Shown piece by piece: positions 10,985 to 21,137 of a DNA stretch of 64,000 nt. The stretch is from Xenopus tropicalis (Eukaryota > Chordata > Amphibia > Anura > Pipidae). The position numbers were made by a program, and so were the translations under genes. The notes beneath the pieces were generated by a model, which made no database searches, was not told where the DNA came from, and worked only from the letters and a program-made list of their open reading frames with translations. The stretch spans positions 72,585,392 through 72,649,391 of the forward strand of contig NC_030684.2 in assembly GCF_000004195.4 (NCBI RefSeq), given 5' to 3'. Position 1 is the stretch's first letter; the number at the start of each line of letters is the position of its first letter.

Positions 10985-11024
10985 ATAGTTTAAATCTTCC
11001 ATCTAGATGGAAGATTTAAACTAT
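10985..11024. repeat. Perfect 40-bp palindrome at a LINE 5' junction
   Basis: ATAGTTTAAATCTTCCATCT (10985-11004) is followed directly by its exact reverse complement (11005-11024). It marks the 5' break of LINE copy 1, where L1 sequence resumes. Confidence 0.9.
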
Positions 11025-12265
11025 TTCCATATAGAATTTCTAACTCCCCTCCAACAAACACAAGGTTTCCTGACTGGATAGTAGCACAAAACTTGATATA
11101 TGGAGATGGAATATCCTCAACAGAGAGTATACTCCTGTCATTCCTCTACCCATTGTACCCTGTCAAGAATAGATCTTGCAGTGGCCTCCCCAGATCTGCT
11201 AGCAATGGTCTGAGACATTGCTTACTTACCAAGAGCAATCTCTATTGATAAATCTTGAACTGTCCCCTATTGCTAACTCTTGAAGTGTCCCCTAGAGCAC
11301 AGACAAAAATATGGAAATTGCATCCAATGTGGTTATCTGACCCAATAGTCCAAACAGAGACTGAGCACACCATTGAGCAGTATTGGGAACAAAATGTTCA
11401 TACTTCAACCCCAGACATAGTGTGGGATACAATGAAAGCAGTGGATCGCAGCCATAGTAAAATCAAGGGTGACCAAACAGGAAACACTAGGTCACCTTGA
11501 AAATTATATGACACAGGCAGAATTGGAGTATGCCAATTACCCCTCTTCTGACACTTATAATGCATTACTGACTGCCTCTCAATTACACAATACTAAACAG
11601 GTAGAGTTAAACAATCTATGCTCTGCTCTGCCCAACGAACCTTTGCACTGTGAAATAAAAACAGCAAGCCATTAGCCTTCCTAGCAAAAATGCTGCAACA
11701 ATCCAACACTATTGCCTGTATTGAAACTGCTTCAGGAAGGGAGGCCACAGATCCCAGGGAAATAGTAGAGGAATTTGTCCACTTCTACCAAACTCTTTAT
11801 AACTCTAAAACTACTTACACTGAAGGTGAACTCAAACACTTTCTGGCACAAATACCAGTTTCATCACTAACAATTGAAAGGCCAATTACCTAGATTCTCC
11901 TATAACCGAATTTGAGTTGGTGGAAGCAATACTTTCCATGCTACCCAACAAGGCCCCTGGATCAGACGGCCTCCCAACTGAGTGATACTGACAGAATGGC
12001 CATACCTGTGGCAAGTGTTACAATCTATAGGAATCAAAGCAAGATTGTTAAGATGAGTTCACTTACTGTATAGCAACCCACAAGCAAGGGTTTATAAATG
12101 GTCATATATCACCCTTTAAATTAGCCAGAGGTACCAGGCAGGGGTGCCCTTTGTCCCCACTACTGTTTGCTCTTGCCATAAAGCCTCTGGTTACTTTAAT
12201 AAGAAACTCTAACTGCATCCAAGGCCTAAAATTCTGGGGAACAGAGCGGAAAATATCATTGTGTG
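11025..12265 (+). pseudogene. L1 ORF2 middle part (RT fingers/palm)
   Basis: Frames in succession give an EN/linker region (AQTKIWKLHPMWLSDP, 11290s), RT words with KAPGSDGLP (about 11950) and RQGCPLSPLLFALAIKPL (about 12132-12185). At least four frameshifts or stops interrupt it. At 12265 the codons leading into the catalytic Tyr/Cys-Ala-Asp-Asp box are cut by the retroviral LTR. The second half of the box lies at 26488 onward. Confidence 0.75.
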
Positions 12266-12678
12266 TGTTGGAATAATAATGGGTTAAATACTTTAGTCCG
12301 TATCTAAGTGTCAAAGCTAACACTCATGCAGGTGTTAAACTGTGCTCATATCTATATGTTAATATTAGTATATAGTTATGCTATGAATGTATCATATGTA
12401 CTTCAAAGGTGTGAAGAGAATGTGTGACACATGTCTACCAAATAGGCAAGATCCTGTGTAACGGTCTATTTCTAAGAATAGATGTGAGCAGCTCTTGTCT
12501 CCAATAAAGGTCATATTTAAATTGAGACAAGAGTTGCAGGGCTTATAAATACTCTGACAAATTAAGGTGAATTCAGACAACCATTGGCATATGCTTGTCT
12601 CCTGCGCAGATATACTGTAATAAAGGAGCTTTCCTGATTCCCAGCCCTGAGGCGTTATTTACAGAGATTTTTCTGACA
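12266..12678 (+). repeat. 5' LTR
   Basis: It runs from TGTTGGAATAATAA to ...TTTTTCTGACA. A TATA-like box (CTTATAAATA, about 12541) and AATAAA hexamers (about 12503 and 12619) give a promoter and polyadenylation region. By eye it differs from the 3' LTR by roughly ten substitutions and a few small indels, including an 11-bp stretch near 12562. Confidence 0.85.
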
Positions 12679-12681
12679 GGT

Positions 12682-12699
12682 TGGTCCTTCGTGCTTGAG
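12682..12699 (+). other. Putative primer binding site
   Basis: Three bases after the LTR the sequence begins TGGTCCTTCGTGC. This is the place and the TGG start expected of a primer binding site complementary to a tRNA 3' CCA end. The primer tRNA is not identified. Confidence 0.45.
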
Positions 12700-13264
12700 C
12701 CCAACATCCTTTTCCAGGCAACTGAGTGACTGCACTGGGACAATAGGGGACCAAATCTCTCCTTCCCTGAAAGACCTCCAACCTTTTGTTGTAAACAGAG
12801 GCCAGCTGCAGGTTGCTTTGGAACAGGTGACAGGTTCAAAAAGAACAGTGTCCAGGACCGACAGAATCTGATAATGTACAAATTGTTTTTCTCTCTTTGT
12901 GGTAATGTGTGTATTGTCTAGATAGGTGTGCTTACATCACTTGTGAAGTCTAGACTGGTTTTTAGTCCATAGTCCTGAGCGCACAGACTACGGGAAAAAC
13001 AGCTCCGGACACACTCAGATGTGTTCGTCAAACTAAGTGACATAATGTACGTACGTTCAGCCAACTGTGGTGGTATTGGGTGCTGTGAACTTAAGGTACT
13101 AATCTTTTCTTTCCTTATCCTTAAATCTTTAAACTGTTGTAATAAGAATGAGAGAGTGAATAAGTGCTATTGTTGTAATTGGATATCAGTAAAATTTATA
13201 GGATTGTGGTTATTGGGAGACTGCAAGTCACTTGGTCCTTTGACTGGTGACGGATAAATCAGTC

Positions 13265-13560
13265 AACCAGGTCTAGGTTGTTATAGCAATACACGGTTGG
13301 TCAGGATTGACCAACCTGTAGAATCTATAATGCCTATGGTTTGCCTAGATGGTTATGGTGATACATAGTTAGTCTTGATTGACTGACTTGTAAAAAGTCC
13401 ATAGCTCCGATGGTCTATCTAGGTGTTATGGTGATATGTGGTTAGTCTTGATTGACTGACAAGTAAAAAGTCCATAACGCCTATGGTTGGTCTGGGCAGT
13501 TATAGTGATACATAGCAGTCTGGATTGACTGCTTGTAAAAAGTCTATAGCTCCTGTACCC
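13265..13560 (+). repeat. Four 73-bp direct repeats in the retroviral leader
   Basis: Units begin near 13279, 13352, 13425 and 13499 (GTTAT(A/G)G...GATACA...). Each contains a short inverted repeat (for example ggtcaggattgacc, tagtcttgattgact) and ends with 'gtaaaaagtc(c/t)atagc'. They lie between the primer site and the gag start. Such placement is where packaging or export elements occur, but a function is not shown. Confidence 0.75.
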
Positions 13561-13775
13561 CGTAGTCTATGTAAGAAGACTATTGGTTAACAAATAAATA
13601 ACTTTGTGTGCATGTTAAAATTGCAAAGAACGTTCAGGTACCAGACCTAGTGAAAATTTTCATTTTTGAAATATATCTTGTATTAATTGTATTAATCCTT
13701 ATATTGTTGTGGTGTGAATGAGAGTGATTGGGAATTAATAGGAGTGATAATTCCATTTGTAATTTACTATTAGCC

Positions 13776-14051
13776 ATGGGAAATAAATATTGTGAAGGCA
13801 TCATTTGTTTGACTGAGGATGCTCAGCTCATGTAAAAAAGGTCAGATACTTGAGGAAAGGTTGTTATAAAATTACAGTTACAGAAATAAAAATAGGGGCA
13901 AACCCGAGCATAAATAAGAAGATTGTTGCAATCGAAGACTCAAATATATATGTGGTCGGGCAGGAGACAGAGAAAGATAGAAGACAAAAGTCAAAAATAA
14001 ATCAGGGAAAAAGGGACAGTAAAGGTGGTAGCAGAGACAAACTAACATGTT
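13776..14051 (+). pseudogene. Retroviral gag, 5' part
   Basis: The start codon is followed by a Gly-Asn N-terminus, the pattern of a myristoylated matrix protein. A stop occurs within the first 20 codons, and a Lys/Arg-rich frame resumes at 13850. Only about 90 codons separate this start from the nucleocapsid-like zinc-knuckle region, so most matrix and capsid coding is missing. At 14052 a TTAA-flanked transposon cuts the zinc knuckle; the remaining half is at 15219. In life gag would form the virion core; here it is broken. Confidence 0.6.
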
Positions 14052-15218
14052 TTAACCTTTTTTCTGGGGTGAGCGTACTTTTTGTAGCTTTTTCCCACAT
14101 ATAATGATGTAAATGGGTTGATTTTGCAGGAGCTGAAATGACAGAAATGATAGATCATATGGGGGTATGTTCACATTGTGGCCCCTACATGCCACATACT
14201 TAGGTAAACCTACAGGGTTGGACTGGGCCGCCGGGACACCGGGAAAAATCCCGGTGGGCCCCGGCCCTAGTGGGCCCCAGCAGCCCAGTCCGACCTTTGC
14301 CGGCGCTCCCCGCTACTGACTGTTCCTTCCCTGACGCGTTCAATTTATACGCGCTCGGGGAGGACGTCAGGCGGGGGCCCTTCAGGGGGGTTAGGGGGGC
14401 CCCTGGGGGGGTTAGGGGACGCGGCTGGGGCACCTGCAGGGCCCCTGGGGCTGGAGCCCCGGTGGGCCCTGCACCCACCAGTCCCACCCTGTAAACCTAT
14501 ACATATTATGTATCAAACTTGTCAGTGGACCCCTGGTATTCATATGTAGAGTGTTTTATTTTATTACTTTATGAACTGTAGGAGATAAGATACTATAGAC
14601 TGGAAGCTTTGAAGCGATTTTTTAAAAACTTCACAAATTTTGATAAAAACCAATAACTTTAGGAAAGCATTGCGACTTGATAGTTTGGAGTAGACAGACA
14701 GTTGTGATTCGCCAGAATCTGTTATTTCCGAAAATGTACAATTTTCTGGGATAAACCTTCTGTTAGTGGAATTTTTGTCCTTGAAATGTAAAGTATGCAG
14801 TTTTGTGAAGCAGTGCATTGGAAATTTGGTAGTGTACTTCAAGGAGTTTTTGACTCCATAAAACCATATATATTTGGTATTGGCACGTTCAGGAGACATG
14901 GGACTTTCCAAATCAGTTGTATATTCTTGCATAAAATAATTTTTGTTTCTAGTATGTGTGTTTATATTATGAATTTTTTTTTTCATTTTTAGACATTTAG
15001 AAGCCTATATCTTGTTACAGAATTGGAATTACACAAAAATTCTACCATATTTTGAAAGCTTAGGTTGTCCTGAAAAAAGCGATATATTGTTTTCCTGGGT
15101 AATTTAAAAGTCCCCCCAAGGAAAGGCCCCTAAAGTGAAACAGTGCAAAATATTAAAAAAAACTGTCTGGCAACACAAGTTCCGCTTTGACCAAAACGGC
15201 TGGAAGTGAAAGGGTTAA
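14052..15218. mobile_element. TTAA-flanked DNA transposon (piggyBac-like?) inside gag
   Basis: The element is bounded by TTAA (14052-14055 and 15215-15218). The right end read inward is CCCTTTCACTTCCAGCC; the left is the weaker CCTTTTTTCTGG. Removing it with one TTAA restores continuity of the gag reading frame, which supports the boundaries. No transposase is evident, and the ORFs inside look fortuitous. A hAT MITE (14213-14491) lies within it. Confidence 0.65.
14213..14491. mobile_element. hAT MITE, GC-rich, perfect TSD TAAACCTA
   Basis: Ends are CAGGGTTGGACTGGG and, inverted, CAGGGTGGGACTGG, flanked by TAAACCTA on both sides (14205-14212 and 14492-14499). It is 279 bp and very GC-rich against the AT-rich host element, which explains spurious long ORFs here. 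A truncated relative is at 5544-5700. Confidence 0.85.
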
Positions 15219-15474
15219 GAGCGGACGAATTAGACATTTTGCAAAACATTGTCTCCAAGAAAGACTACAACTACAAAAACCATCTCTCAGCTACAGACAC
15301 GTACCTGGTAAGATAAGGAGGAATCTAAAATTAGAAAATCACAGCCCTCATAAACTATATGCTAATTGTGCCAATTCTGACCTTACTAACTTCAAACCAT
15401 TATTAGCCAAGGTTCCAGTTGAAAATTCAACTCCTAAACCTCAGAAAAGGATGCGTAAGAGTAAAGACCTATAG
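15219..15474 (+). pseudogene. Retroviral gag nucleocapsid, 3' part
   Basis: An open frame continues the zinc-knuckle region split by the TTAA element: the His and final Cys positions lie just inside, followed by a basic, Pro/Lys-rich tail ending at the stop near 15474. Together with the part at 14040-14051 the spacing is that of a CCHC box, but the second Cys position is Ser and the usual Gly before His is Arg, so zinc binding is doubtful. Protease and reverse transcriptase, which should follow, are not found. Confidence 0.55.
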
Positions 15475-15961
15475 GTTCCAGAACACCTAACCATAGTAGA
15501 TCACCATTATAGATTACTATTAGGACATGCAAGGGAATGTGTAAGTATAGAGAAACAGGCAGTGCTGACAGTTCCCACGGAGAGGAACAGCCCCCCCTCC
15601 AGAATTCTACTCTGTCAGCACTTGCGAAACTATAAGAAACACGGGAGGAGGGAGGAGGATGCCTATGCAGCTCTCTCTTTCTCTCTCTCAGTAATACAGT
15701 AACTTTCATAGCCTTGTCCAGAAACTGTTATGTGTAGCTAGCTCGCGTAAACCCAGCGGGGCAAATACGTTGGCGGTCCTCAGACATGCTTGTGATTCAG
15801 AAGAATATTAACATCTCCTACTCAAAAATGAACTAGATTTTTTCTCTCATCAAAAGCTATGTGATTTGATCTAAAGCACTCTGTTGGACCGCAAATACAG
15901 CGTGTAAATGATACAAGAGAGGTATAATTGTCAAATTTCCGTCATTGTGAATTATGGTTAT
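15475..15961. other. Unassigned, possible LTR fragment
   Basis: No gene is recognised. A pyrimidine-rich block (about 15672-15702) and a Leu/Arg-rich frame just after the gag stop could be pol or a fragment of another LTR. No TSD or paired copy is present, so I leave it unassigned. Confidence 0.25.
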
Positions 15962-16303
15962 TAGTGATGAGCGAATCTGCCCCGTTTCGCTTCGCCAGAA
16001 AATTCGTGAATCTTTCAAAAGATTCGCAAAATGGCGGAAAATTTGCGAAACGGCGAAAATGTCGCACGTCAAAAAAAAATTGTTGCCCGCAGCTATTCTT
16101 TCATCGCCCACGGCTATTCTTTTGTCTCGCGGCTATTATTTTGTCTCACGGCTATTATTTCAACAATTTTCAAACAATTTTTGGATGTGCGGTAAATTTT
16201 TCCGTGGCAAATTTTTTCATCCGTTTGGCAAACAATCCGCCAATGGCGAAACGCGGAAATTCGCCGCAAATCCATGCCTGGCGAAACATTTCGCCCATCA
16301 CTA
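15962..16303. mobile_element. hAT MITE (TAGTGATGAGC family), TSD ATGGTTAT
   Basis: The 342-bp element starts TAGTGATGAGCGAATCTG and ends CGCCCATCACTA. Perfect 8-bp duplications ATGGTTAT lie at 15954-15961 and 16304-16311. The interior has tandem 'cggctattattttgtct' units. Confidence 0.9.
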
Positions 16304-16439
16304 ATGGTTATATGCTTGTAAAATAAGTAAAACTAATGTTATTTTAATCAACCTTTGCTCACAAGTGAGGTTGTTGTATGTGTTAATATAAATTGACTAT
16401 GTACATGCGGTAAATAGATTAAAGTCAACAGAGATTATT

Positions 16440-16497
16440 TACAAGATATATATATATATTAGATATTAGATATATTAGATAGATATATATATTTTAG
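16440..16497. repeat. AT microsatellite
   Basis: Runs of TATATA and TATTAGATA. Confidence 0.8.
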
Positions 16498-16626
16498 GAC
16501 CGAGTCTAGATCCACTGTATAATTTTTGATTTGTCAAACTAACGTATGCATTGTTAAATATATATATTTTGTCAACAGCATAGTGTCTGAACAACTGGCA
16601 GCTGTTAAAGGTCTCTTCAAGACTCT

Positions 16627-16799
16627 TCAAAACAGGTGTTACTTGTTAGAGTTGCATGAATGGATTTGTGAAGAGTTCTGAAACTGCCGGGGTACAGATG
16701 TTAGAACAGCATTGTATGTAGCAGACAGATGGTGTCGAAGTCCCCCGCCTCTGTAATCCATTCATGCAACTCTAACAAGTAACACCTGTTTTGAAGAGT
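16627..16799. repeat. Foldback with exact 44-bp arms
   Basis: Left arm 16627-16670 (CTCTTCAAAACAGGTGTTAC...) is the exact inverse of 16756-16799. It is followed by the hammerhead-like tail at 16950-17000, so the whole probably is a PLE-derived terminal repeat. Confidence 0.7.
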
Positions 16800-16955
16800 T
16801 GCATGATACTTTGGTAATCCTTTTAAAGTAACTCCACAGCATTCACACCTCTGTAAATTTCAGATGTCACCGCTGTGAAGAGTTACAAAGTGCCATTGTG
16901 ATTGGATTAGTGAAAGAGTTTATATGCTGAGGACTTCCCATACCAGTCAGTTGAA

Positions 16956-16994
16956 CTGAAGAAGCTGCTCGGATGAGTAGTGAAACATCTTCAA
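16956..16994 (+). ncRNA. Hammerhead-ribozyme-like motif
   Basis: CTGAAGA (16956-16962) matches the CUGANGA core. It is followed by a six-pair stem (CTGCTC / GAGTAG, loop GGAT) and then GAAAC (16982-16986). Stem III and the cleavage dinucleotide are degenerate (ATCTTC instead of a G-T-C arrangement). PLE termini are known to carry such ribozymes. Activity is unlikely. Confidence 0.4.
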
Positions 16995-16999
16995 TGATT

Positions 17000-17940
17000 A
17001 CCTAACAAGTCCATTTGCTTTAGATTTAATTATACTAGATATACCATGACCTGGAGGAATGAAAATCTTCATAGACTCATGGTATAAGGTTTATTACTGA
17101 GTCATGGAATTTTCCCTCATATAGGTTGTTCCAACCTGTCCACAGTAATTTCATTTATAATTTGGAGGCTTTTTCAATAGAAGCTTTATAATCTTTGACT
17201 TGATAACCTTCTGCTGACGTTTCAAAAACAGACTTGTGGGCTTTGCTAACGTGGGAGTGTATAACCACCCTTACTCTGAAGAATTGGTGCTACATCCTCA
17301 CGTTGGCGGTGATTTATATGGTAATCTGACATTTTAGTTAAGTTTAGTCCCAGCTACCTCCTTTTATTAATGTCTGCTGCTATTTTGAGCCATGGGCTTA
17401 GCCATGTCGCAACAGGAGGAATAGTATCCCTCATAAAATCCTTTCTTAGTTCAAAATAAATGAATAGAATTCTTGGGTCTAAATATGTAAATATGAAATA
17501 CTGTTTTGTAATTATAAGTGTCTCCCTTAGGAAACTTCTCCAGTAAGTAGCTTAATGCACCTACTGCATCCAAAGTACTAACAAGAAGGGAGGTTTGTCT
17601 GTTGGGTCCCCGAACACGAGGTACACATTTGTTCGGTGGATTAGTAGGAATACATTCTTCTTCCAGTCGGCAGCCCTCTGTGCTTTGACCAACTTTATCC
17701 GCAGAAGGATCTCATTCCTGCTTGAGTAGGATAAGGAAGAGTCCGCTGATTTGGATGGGAACCCAGATAGGCAACTCCTTACTGCCACTGAACCTGCTGT
17801 TAAGAAGTACGTGAGCGGAGGAGAGGTCTGGGTAAGAAGAATGTGCATATGCATTTAGATATGAACAACGGGAAGGAACCGTGCAGAAAACAAGAACCAT
17901 TTTGTTCTCTGCACCCCATCTTGTTCATATCTCCTAAAAA

Positions 17941-17971
<31 letters not shown>

Positions 17972-18082
17972 GGTTTTGTAAATATGTAAAAGGGACGCTT
18001 AGATACATAACGGATTACAAAGGAGCTCACCCACTTATAAATATTGTGTATAGTTAACCGTATAAGATTCTTCACTTATAGG
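17000..18082. other. Unassigned part of the retroviral interior
   Basis: No gene is recognised where pol should be. It contains a strong imperfect hairpin at about 17856-17932 (gatatgaaca...tgttcatatc with gtgcagaaaacaa / ttgttctctgcac inside) and an AT dinucleotide run at 17939-17967. Confidence 0.4.
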
Positions 18083-18405
18083 TATTGGACACATCCAAGA
18101 AACAAGGCAGACCAATTACCGGCCGAATATATGTGTAAAAGGCTTAACAAACAAAATCTCATATCTCTTACTTCTCTTCCAGACCTTACAAATCTATTCC
18201 TGAGAAAATTGTGAGTCTTATGAAATTGATCCTGATTAATCGAGAGGAGAAAATAGTCAACCCCCATTGGGAAGGTCCATACCAATTTCCACTGGACATC
18301 CACAGTGGTTAAGATAGCTGAACAAACTTCACAGATACACGCAAGTCACTGTAAACTAGCAAAACCCTTTGAGGCAGGGATAAAACTCAGGGAACCCGAA
18401 TAACC
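18083..18405 (+). pseudogene. Retroviral pol, integrase C-terminal end
   Basis: The minor conserved block Trp-Glu-Gly-Pro-Tyr-Gln (about 18270), followed at a distance by His-Ala-Ser-His-Cys-Lys (about 18340), is characteristic of the C-terminal domain of gammaretrovirus-like integrases. Stops and a frame change interrupt it. It sits directly before env, as expected. The catalytic core, reverse transcriptase and protease are missing. Integrase would join viral DNA to the chromosome. Confidence 0.6.
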
Positions 18406-18468
18406 CCTTGGAAGAGTCTGACTACAAAGGGGGATCATTCTGGTTCATCTCAATGTCAGTGAAGAACC

Positions 18469-19299
18469 ATGGGTTTATTCGGGAAATCAGAAAGACATAG
18501 GGCAAGAAGAGGTCATTATGACATATACAATATTTGTTCCAGGAGTGAAATTGCCATAATGCTCACTTTCCTAATCATTATAAATATGATGTTCTTCCTT
18601 TCCTGGGGAGAGTGGAGACCACCTACTCTACACTCAAATCAAACTGAAAGAGTGTCTGCTAACCACTCCAATGCAAAGCATAGACGCTCACTAGTTGCTT
18701 CTGCATACCCAAAGGAAGGCTCCTTTGTACTAACAGTTATAGAAGGGCCTTAATTTATAAAAACTACCCCTTTCGTTTCACTCACAAGCAATCGCCATAG
18801 ATAAAGTAAATACTGACAACGTATCCCACTGGTTTGATAACCATAGGTATACCAGGTCAGGCAGTTGATGGTTGTGTGGAGACATGCAAATGCTAATGCG
18901 GCTCCCCCCACGATGGGTCGGAAGTTACTGCTTGGTTCAGCTAAATTTCACCCTTCTACTCGTTTACTCTACAATCTTCTTTCCAGATCTCAAAGTCAGA
19001 GCGTCTTGTGCACAGAATTAAGCGAGAGATGGATACCCCAAAAAGGTTTGTTTTAACTTTCTGTTTATATCGACTGCATTGACATTCCCTGCGGTGTCCC
19101 AGAGGAATTTAAAGCTAGAAATCAGATTGCTGCCAGATTCAAATCACTATTCTGGTGGGTCACTATCAATAAGATAGTCGATTGGATCAACTACATCTAC
19201 TATAATCAGCAAAGATTTGTGAACTTCACGAGGGATGGCTTCAAAGGAGTCGCTAGCCAACTGGAAGCAACCTCTTTGGTCGCATGGCAGAACCGTATT
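18469..19299 (+). pseudogene. Retroviral env, surface part and start of transmembrane subunit
   Basis: The frame from 18469 has a basic start and a hydrophobic leader of about 19 residues (residues 30-48), with a dibasic/RRSL-type site near residue 68. It stops at 18753. Later frames show an env ectodomain segment with Trp-rich words (WWVTINKIVDWINYIYYN, about 19155-19210). Env is cut at 19299 by the PLE pair and continues at 25607. The surface subunit is much shorter than usual and broken, so no product is expected. Confidence 0.6.
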
Positions 19300-19843
19300 A
19301 CTGAAAATTAAAGAGAAGAAAGAGAAATAGCTGCACCTCCCACACTCAAATATGACTCTCAAATAGACACTGGTGTAATTCCACTGTGGAATTAAATCAA
19401 TTACACTGGGAACCACAGGGTAATGCGCAAATGAAGTGTATACGTATACCCAAAAGGAGAGAATAGAGAGACACCCATAAGGGTGGTCCCTAATTAAACT
19501 TCGATCAAATGCACCATTACCTACAATTTGTATCAGGCAAAATGACCCTCCAAAAGAAATAGGTAAAGAAATAATAGCTAAAACTTAACCTTTAATAATG
19601 CTAAATATTGTGAGGTGAACCACGACCTTACCATTCAATATCCTTATATATACTGAGCCTAAAATTTGCTCAGACTACTGTGGCTAGATGTTGCAGCTTA
19701 TGTAACAGAACAAAGTAGCAAACTATCCACCCTTAAACACTTTGGTGGAGAATGCCAAAATTGATACTTTTGCAGACTCGCAACATATGTAGCCACCTCA
19801 TCTCCAGAGAGAAAAACTAAATGTGCAGTTCATTGGTGATTGA

Positions 19844-20131
19844 TAATGATGAGTGAATCTGTCCCGTTTCGCATCGCTGAAAAATTTGCAAATCTTTCAA
19901 AAGATTCGCGAAACAGCGAAAATTTTTTAGATACACGACTATTCTTGAGACTATTCTTGCCACTATTCTTTTGACACCCGTGACTATTCTTGCGACAATT
20001 TTGGGCGCACGACTATTCTTGCAACTATTCTTGCGACTATTTTTGGATGCGCAAATATTCTTGCGACAATTTTTGGACGCGCGGAAATTCGCCGCAAATC
20101 CATGCCTGCCAAAACATTTCGCCCATCACTA
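19844..20131. mobile_element. hAT MITE (TAGTGATGAGC family) in left PLE tail
   Basis: It is 288 bp, TAATGATGAGTGAATCTG ... CGCCCATCACTA, with TSD GTGATTGA / GCGATTGA (19836-19843, 20132-20139). The right PLE arm has the empty site near 24915. The interior is tandem 'gactattcttgcgac' units. Confidence 0.85.
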
Positions 20132-20431
20132 GCGATTGAGTGTGAAAAGCGGCCAGGGTGTCTCATCCGGATCTAACTATATCGGAACATAAGGTGCACA
20201 GCCCTATCTGAAAAGACCTCTGGATTAGCGTTCACATTCTCCCCACTTATTCGTATCGCCCATTCAAACAAATGGAACAGATGTTTCATGAGCTTGCTGC
20301 AGCCCGCCCCCCCCCCCCCCGTCTGGATTGTTACACCCCCGCACCTAAAATGCACATCAAGCGTGCCCCTCAAACACCCTCCCCTTAAACAAAGTGCTCC
20401 CGCATCAAACACCCTTTCTCCCCCCTCAAAA

Positions 20432-20485
20432 CATCAGCCCAACGCAAGTTTCGCTCCTTCTAACATGGAGCTTTATCAAGGACTA
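20432..20485 (-). ncRNA. Hammerhead-like motif in left PLE tail
   Basis: The minus strand reads CTTGATAAAGCTCC, a loop, GGAGC, GAAAC, then a four-base loop and GT. It is the inverted partner of 24575-24625, with the same five-pair stem II. The core has an extra U and lacks the catalytic G of CUGANGA, so it is a variant or decayed ribozyme. Confidence 0.4.
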
Positions 20486-21137
20486 GCGCGGGCCCCTGTA
20501 ACTCCGCTTTTAAATTCCCCAGTGCGGATCTCATTGGTTACTTAGTGCTCATGCCAGTACCGCCCCCATGACATCACCCAGGGGCCCGGACTGTAACTTC
20601 ATCGCTATCTATTTCTTTCAATGAGGACACAGGGAAAATAAGCCGATCTCAAAAGAGATGAGGGGGCAGTATATTTAAAGTTACAGAAACGTAACTAAAA
20701 ATGGGGAAAGGTTAACTTAAATATATACATATAATTAAAGGTTATATTAGAATTTGTGTTACAAGTTACCAAGTAATATGAGATAAACAAATCAAAAAGC
20801 GTCAGAGTTGGAAATGTTTTGATGTACCATAGTGACAGTTAGTCCAAAAACACATTTAGAGTGATGCTTGAATTAAGGCCTCTTGGGGATAGTGAATTAA
20901 GTAAAAAAATCCATTCACTTTCCTTCTGGATTACAGCTTTGTCCAAATTGCCCCCTCGTAACCCCAAGCTAATTTTTGAGAGTCCAGATATCTTAAGCCC
21001 CCCACTTTTACCATCATGTGCTTCAAGGAAATGTCTAGCAATGGGGGTTAATTTGTTATTAGTGAGAACATCAATGTTTGATTGTTTGATATTTCTTATA
21101 TGTTCAAGGAGCATTCGTGTTGTTTTGACCACATATT

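Larger units (their letters stand above)
8751..11004 (-). mobile_element. LINE 3' fragment copy 1 (CR1/L2/Rex1-like), split
   Basis: On the minus strand, 11004-10373 carries the RT C-terminal words FSLEKR, LYKYIRGDY and ALPSDIVMADSVNAFK. Then, after a Harbinger at 8886-10372, the 3' terminus (8885-8751) ends in ...GTTGAACTTGATGG...CAACCCTATGTAAC. Two other copies are at 22414-22805 (minus) and 49700-50276 (plus). An interspersed repeat is inserted at about 10410-10650. The exact LINE clade is not certain. The element lies inside L1 ORF2. Confidence 0.7.

Noticed and set aside
14200..14494. Overlapping GC-rich ORFs on both strands
   Set aside because: They lie exactly within a 279-bp hAT MITE whose GC content removes stop codons.
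14564..14986. 140-codon minus-strand ORF inside the TTAA element as a transposase
   Set aside because: No piggyBac or Kolobok motifs; Asn/Lys/Ser-rich composition fits chance in AT-rich DNA.
17561..18303. Four overlapping minus-strand ORFs of 62-97 codons
   Set aside because: They are opposite the retroviral pol end, have no motifs, and cross an AT microsatellite.
20288..20545. 85-codon Pro-rich ORF
   Set aside because: It lies in the PLE 3' tail across a C homopolymer, and the inverted partner arm does not keep the frame.
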